Shown here piece by piece: positions 13,341 through 13,718 of a stretch of 13,718 nt of DNA (position 1 is its first letter; the number at the start of each line of letters is the position of its first letter). The stretch is from Chitinophagaceae bacterium. GTDB taxonomy: Bacteria; Bacteroidota; Bacteroidia; Chitinophagales; Chitinophagaceae. The notes under the pieces are model-generated. The model did no database searches and was not told the DNA's origin. It saw only the letters and a program-made list of their open reading frames with translations. A program made the position numbers and the translations under genes. The DNA lies in assembly GCA_021738605.1 (NCBI GenBank), contig JAIPBY010000043.1, positions 1 to 13,718 on the forward strand, read 5' to 3'.

Positions 13341-13438
13341 AGCCCCCTCGCAAGACATCTTGGATCACTGAAAGTAATCCAATCAAAATGCCAATTTTAT
13401 TGATTCATCCGTATCTTTCATTTCATATATTTTTCCTC

Positions 13439-13718
13439 ATGCAAAGATTCCTTGGCCTATTCATAATCGCCTTTTTCTTCCTCTCATTCAGTTTTCCGCC
13501 CAAAGAAAAATGGATCAAACTGTTCAATGGCAAGGACATCAATGACTGGACGGTGAAGATTTTCCATCACGAAGTGGGCGACAATTATGGCAACACTTTC
13601 CGTGCTGAAGATGGCATCATAAAAGTCCGTTACGACAAGTATGAGCAGTTCAACAACCGCTACGGGCATCTTTTTTACAACAAACCTTTTTCTTATTTCA
13701 AACTGAGGTTTGATTACC
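13439..13718 (+). CDS. Secreted DUF1080 protein (3-keto-disaccharide hydrolase family), N-terminal fragment
   Basis: The gene runs off the window end with 93 codons visible and no stop. DUF1080 (PF06439) is a jelly-roll, glucanase/lectin-like domain found in many secreted Bacteroidota proteins. Some members act on 3-keto-glycosides; many are uncharacterised. Seen: signal peptide MQRFLGLFIIAFFFLSFSF (residues 1-19), then WIKLFNGKDINDWTVKI (25-41), HHEVGDNYGNTFRAEDG and KVRYDKYEQFNNRYGHLFY, with PFSYFKLRFDY at the edge. The WxxLFNGKDxxDW and GNTF.xEDG blocks are typical of the family. An in-frame ATG at 13388 would add 17 residues; the ATG at 13439 is preferred because it gives a clean signal peptide. 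No good promoter is seen in the 98 bases before it; that stretch holds one imperfect hairpin (13360-13382) and otherwise nothing I can identify. Confidence 0.85.
   Translation, partial: MQRFLGLFIIAFFFLSFSFPPKEKWIKLFNGKDINDWTVKIFHHEVGDNYGNTFRAEDGIIKVRYDKYEQFNNRYGHLFYNKPFSYFKLRFDY

Noticed and set aside
13360..13382. Imperfect hairpin TTGGAT / ATCCAA upstream of the DUF1080 gene as an attenuator or operator
   Set aside because: The stem is short with a mismatch and there is no T run or known operator motif. It may be chance.
13077..13386. Minus-strand frames of 93 and 73 aa over tRNA-Leu(GAG) and the palindrome
   Set aside because: The part reading DWIRTSTPFPALPPQ is the antisense of tRNA-Leu; the rest is the palindromic repeat. 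No start signal or domain is present.
13388..13438. Upstream in-frame ATG at 13388 as start of the DUF1080 protein
   Set aside because: It would put 17 extra residues, including His and Pro, before a clean signal peptide that begins at Met of 13439.

Overview
This window looks like ordinary chromosomal DNA from a member of Bacteroidota, most likely a Chitinophagaceae-type relative. That placement is inferred from protein style and signals; no marker gene in the window fixes it. The supporting signs are a TonB-dependent receptor ending in a barrel-type terminal Phe, a very long TamB-like protein, a secreted PIG-L deacetylase next to an SSS symporter, a DUF1080 protein, tRNA genes without encoded CCA, and several TAnnTTTG boxes (the Bacteroidetes -7 consensus).

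Layout. Positions 1-567 (+) hold the 3' end of a TonB-dependent outer-membrane receptor, closed by a strong intrinsic terminator at 593-625. Convergent to it on the minus strand lie a gamma-glutamyltransferase (7239 to 5509) and then a TamB/AsmA-like envelope protein (about 5400 down to 675). From the short divergent gap at 7240-7338, a tight plus-strand operon runs rightward: secreted PIG-L deacetylase, a 51-residue two-helix membrane protein, and an SSS sodium/solute symporter. These three overlap by 14 nt and then 4 nt, so they are probably co-translated. Next, on the minus strand, come tRNA-Leu(UAA), an AT-flanked hairpin, tRNA-Gly(GCC), a 68-residue membrane protein and a family 2 glycosyltransferase. 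On the plus strand a tRNA-Leu(GAG) is followed by a 120-bp nested palindrome. The window ends inside a secreted DUF1080 protein whose reading frame is still open at the last base.

How the genes may work together. GGT and PIG-L both carry export signals and act on small conjugates (gamma-glutamyl amides and, by family, N-acetyl-glucosaminyl conjugates). The PIG-L operon suggests periplasmic deacetylation coupled to Na+-driven uptake, but the substrate is unknown. TamB and the TonB receptor concern the outer membrane.

No defence system, CRISPR array, prophage or transposase gene is visible. The most unusual non-coding structure is the inverted pair of hairpin units at 13221-13340, which resembles a REP doublet (REPIN/BIME-like). 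The most unusual coding feature is the TamB gene, which has no ATG from which its whole membrane anchor could be translated. No stretch above 300 bases lacks a gene; the longest gene-free stretch is about 217 bases (13222-13438).
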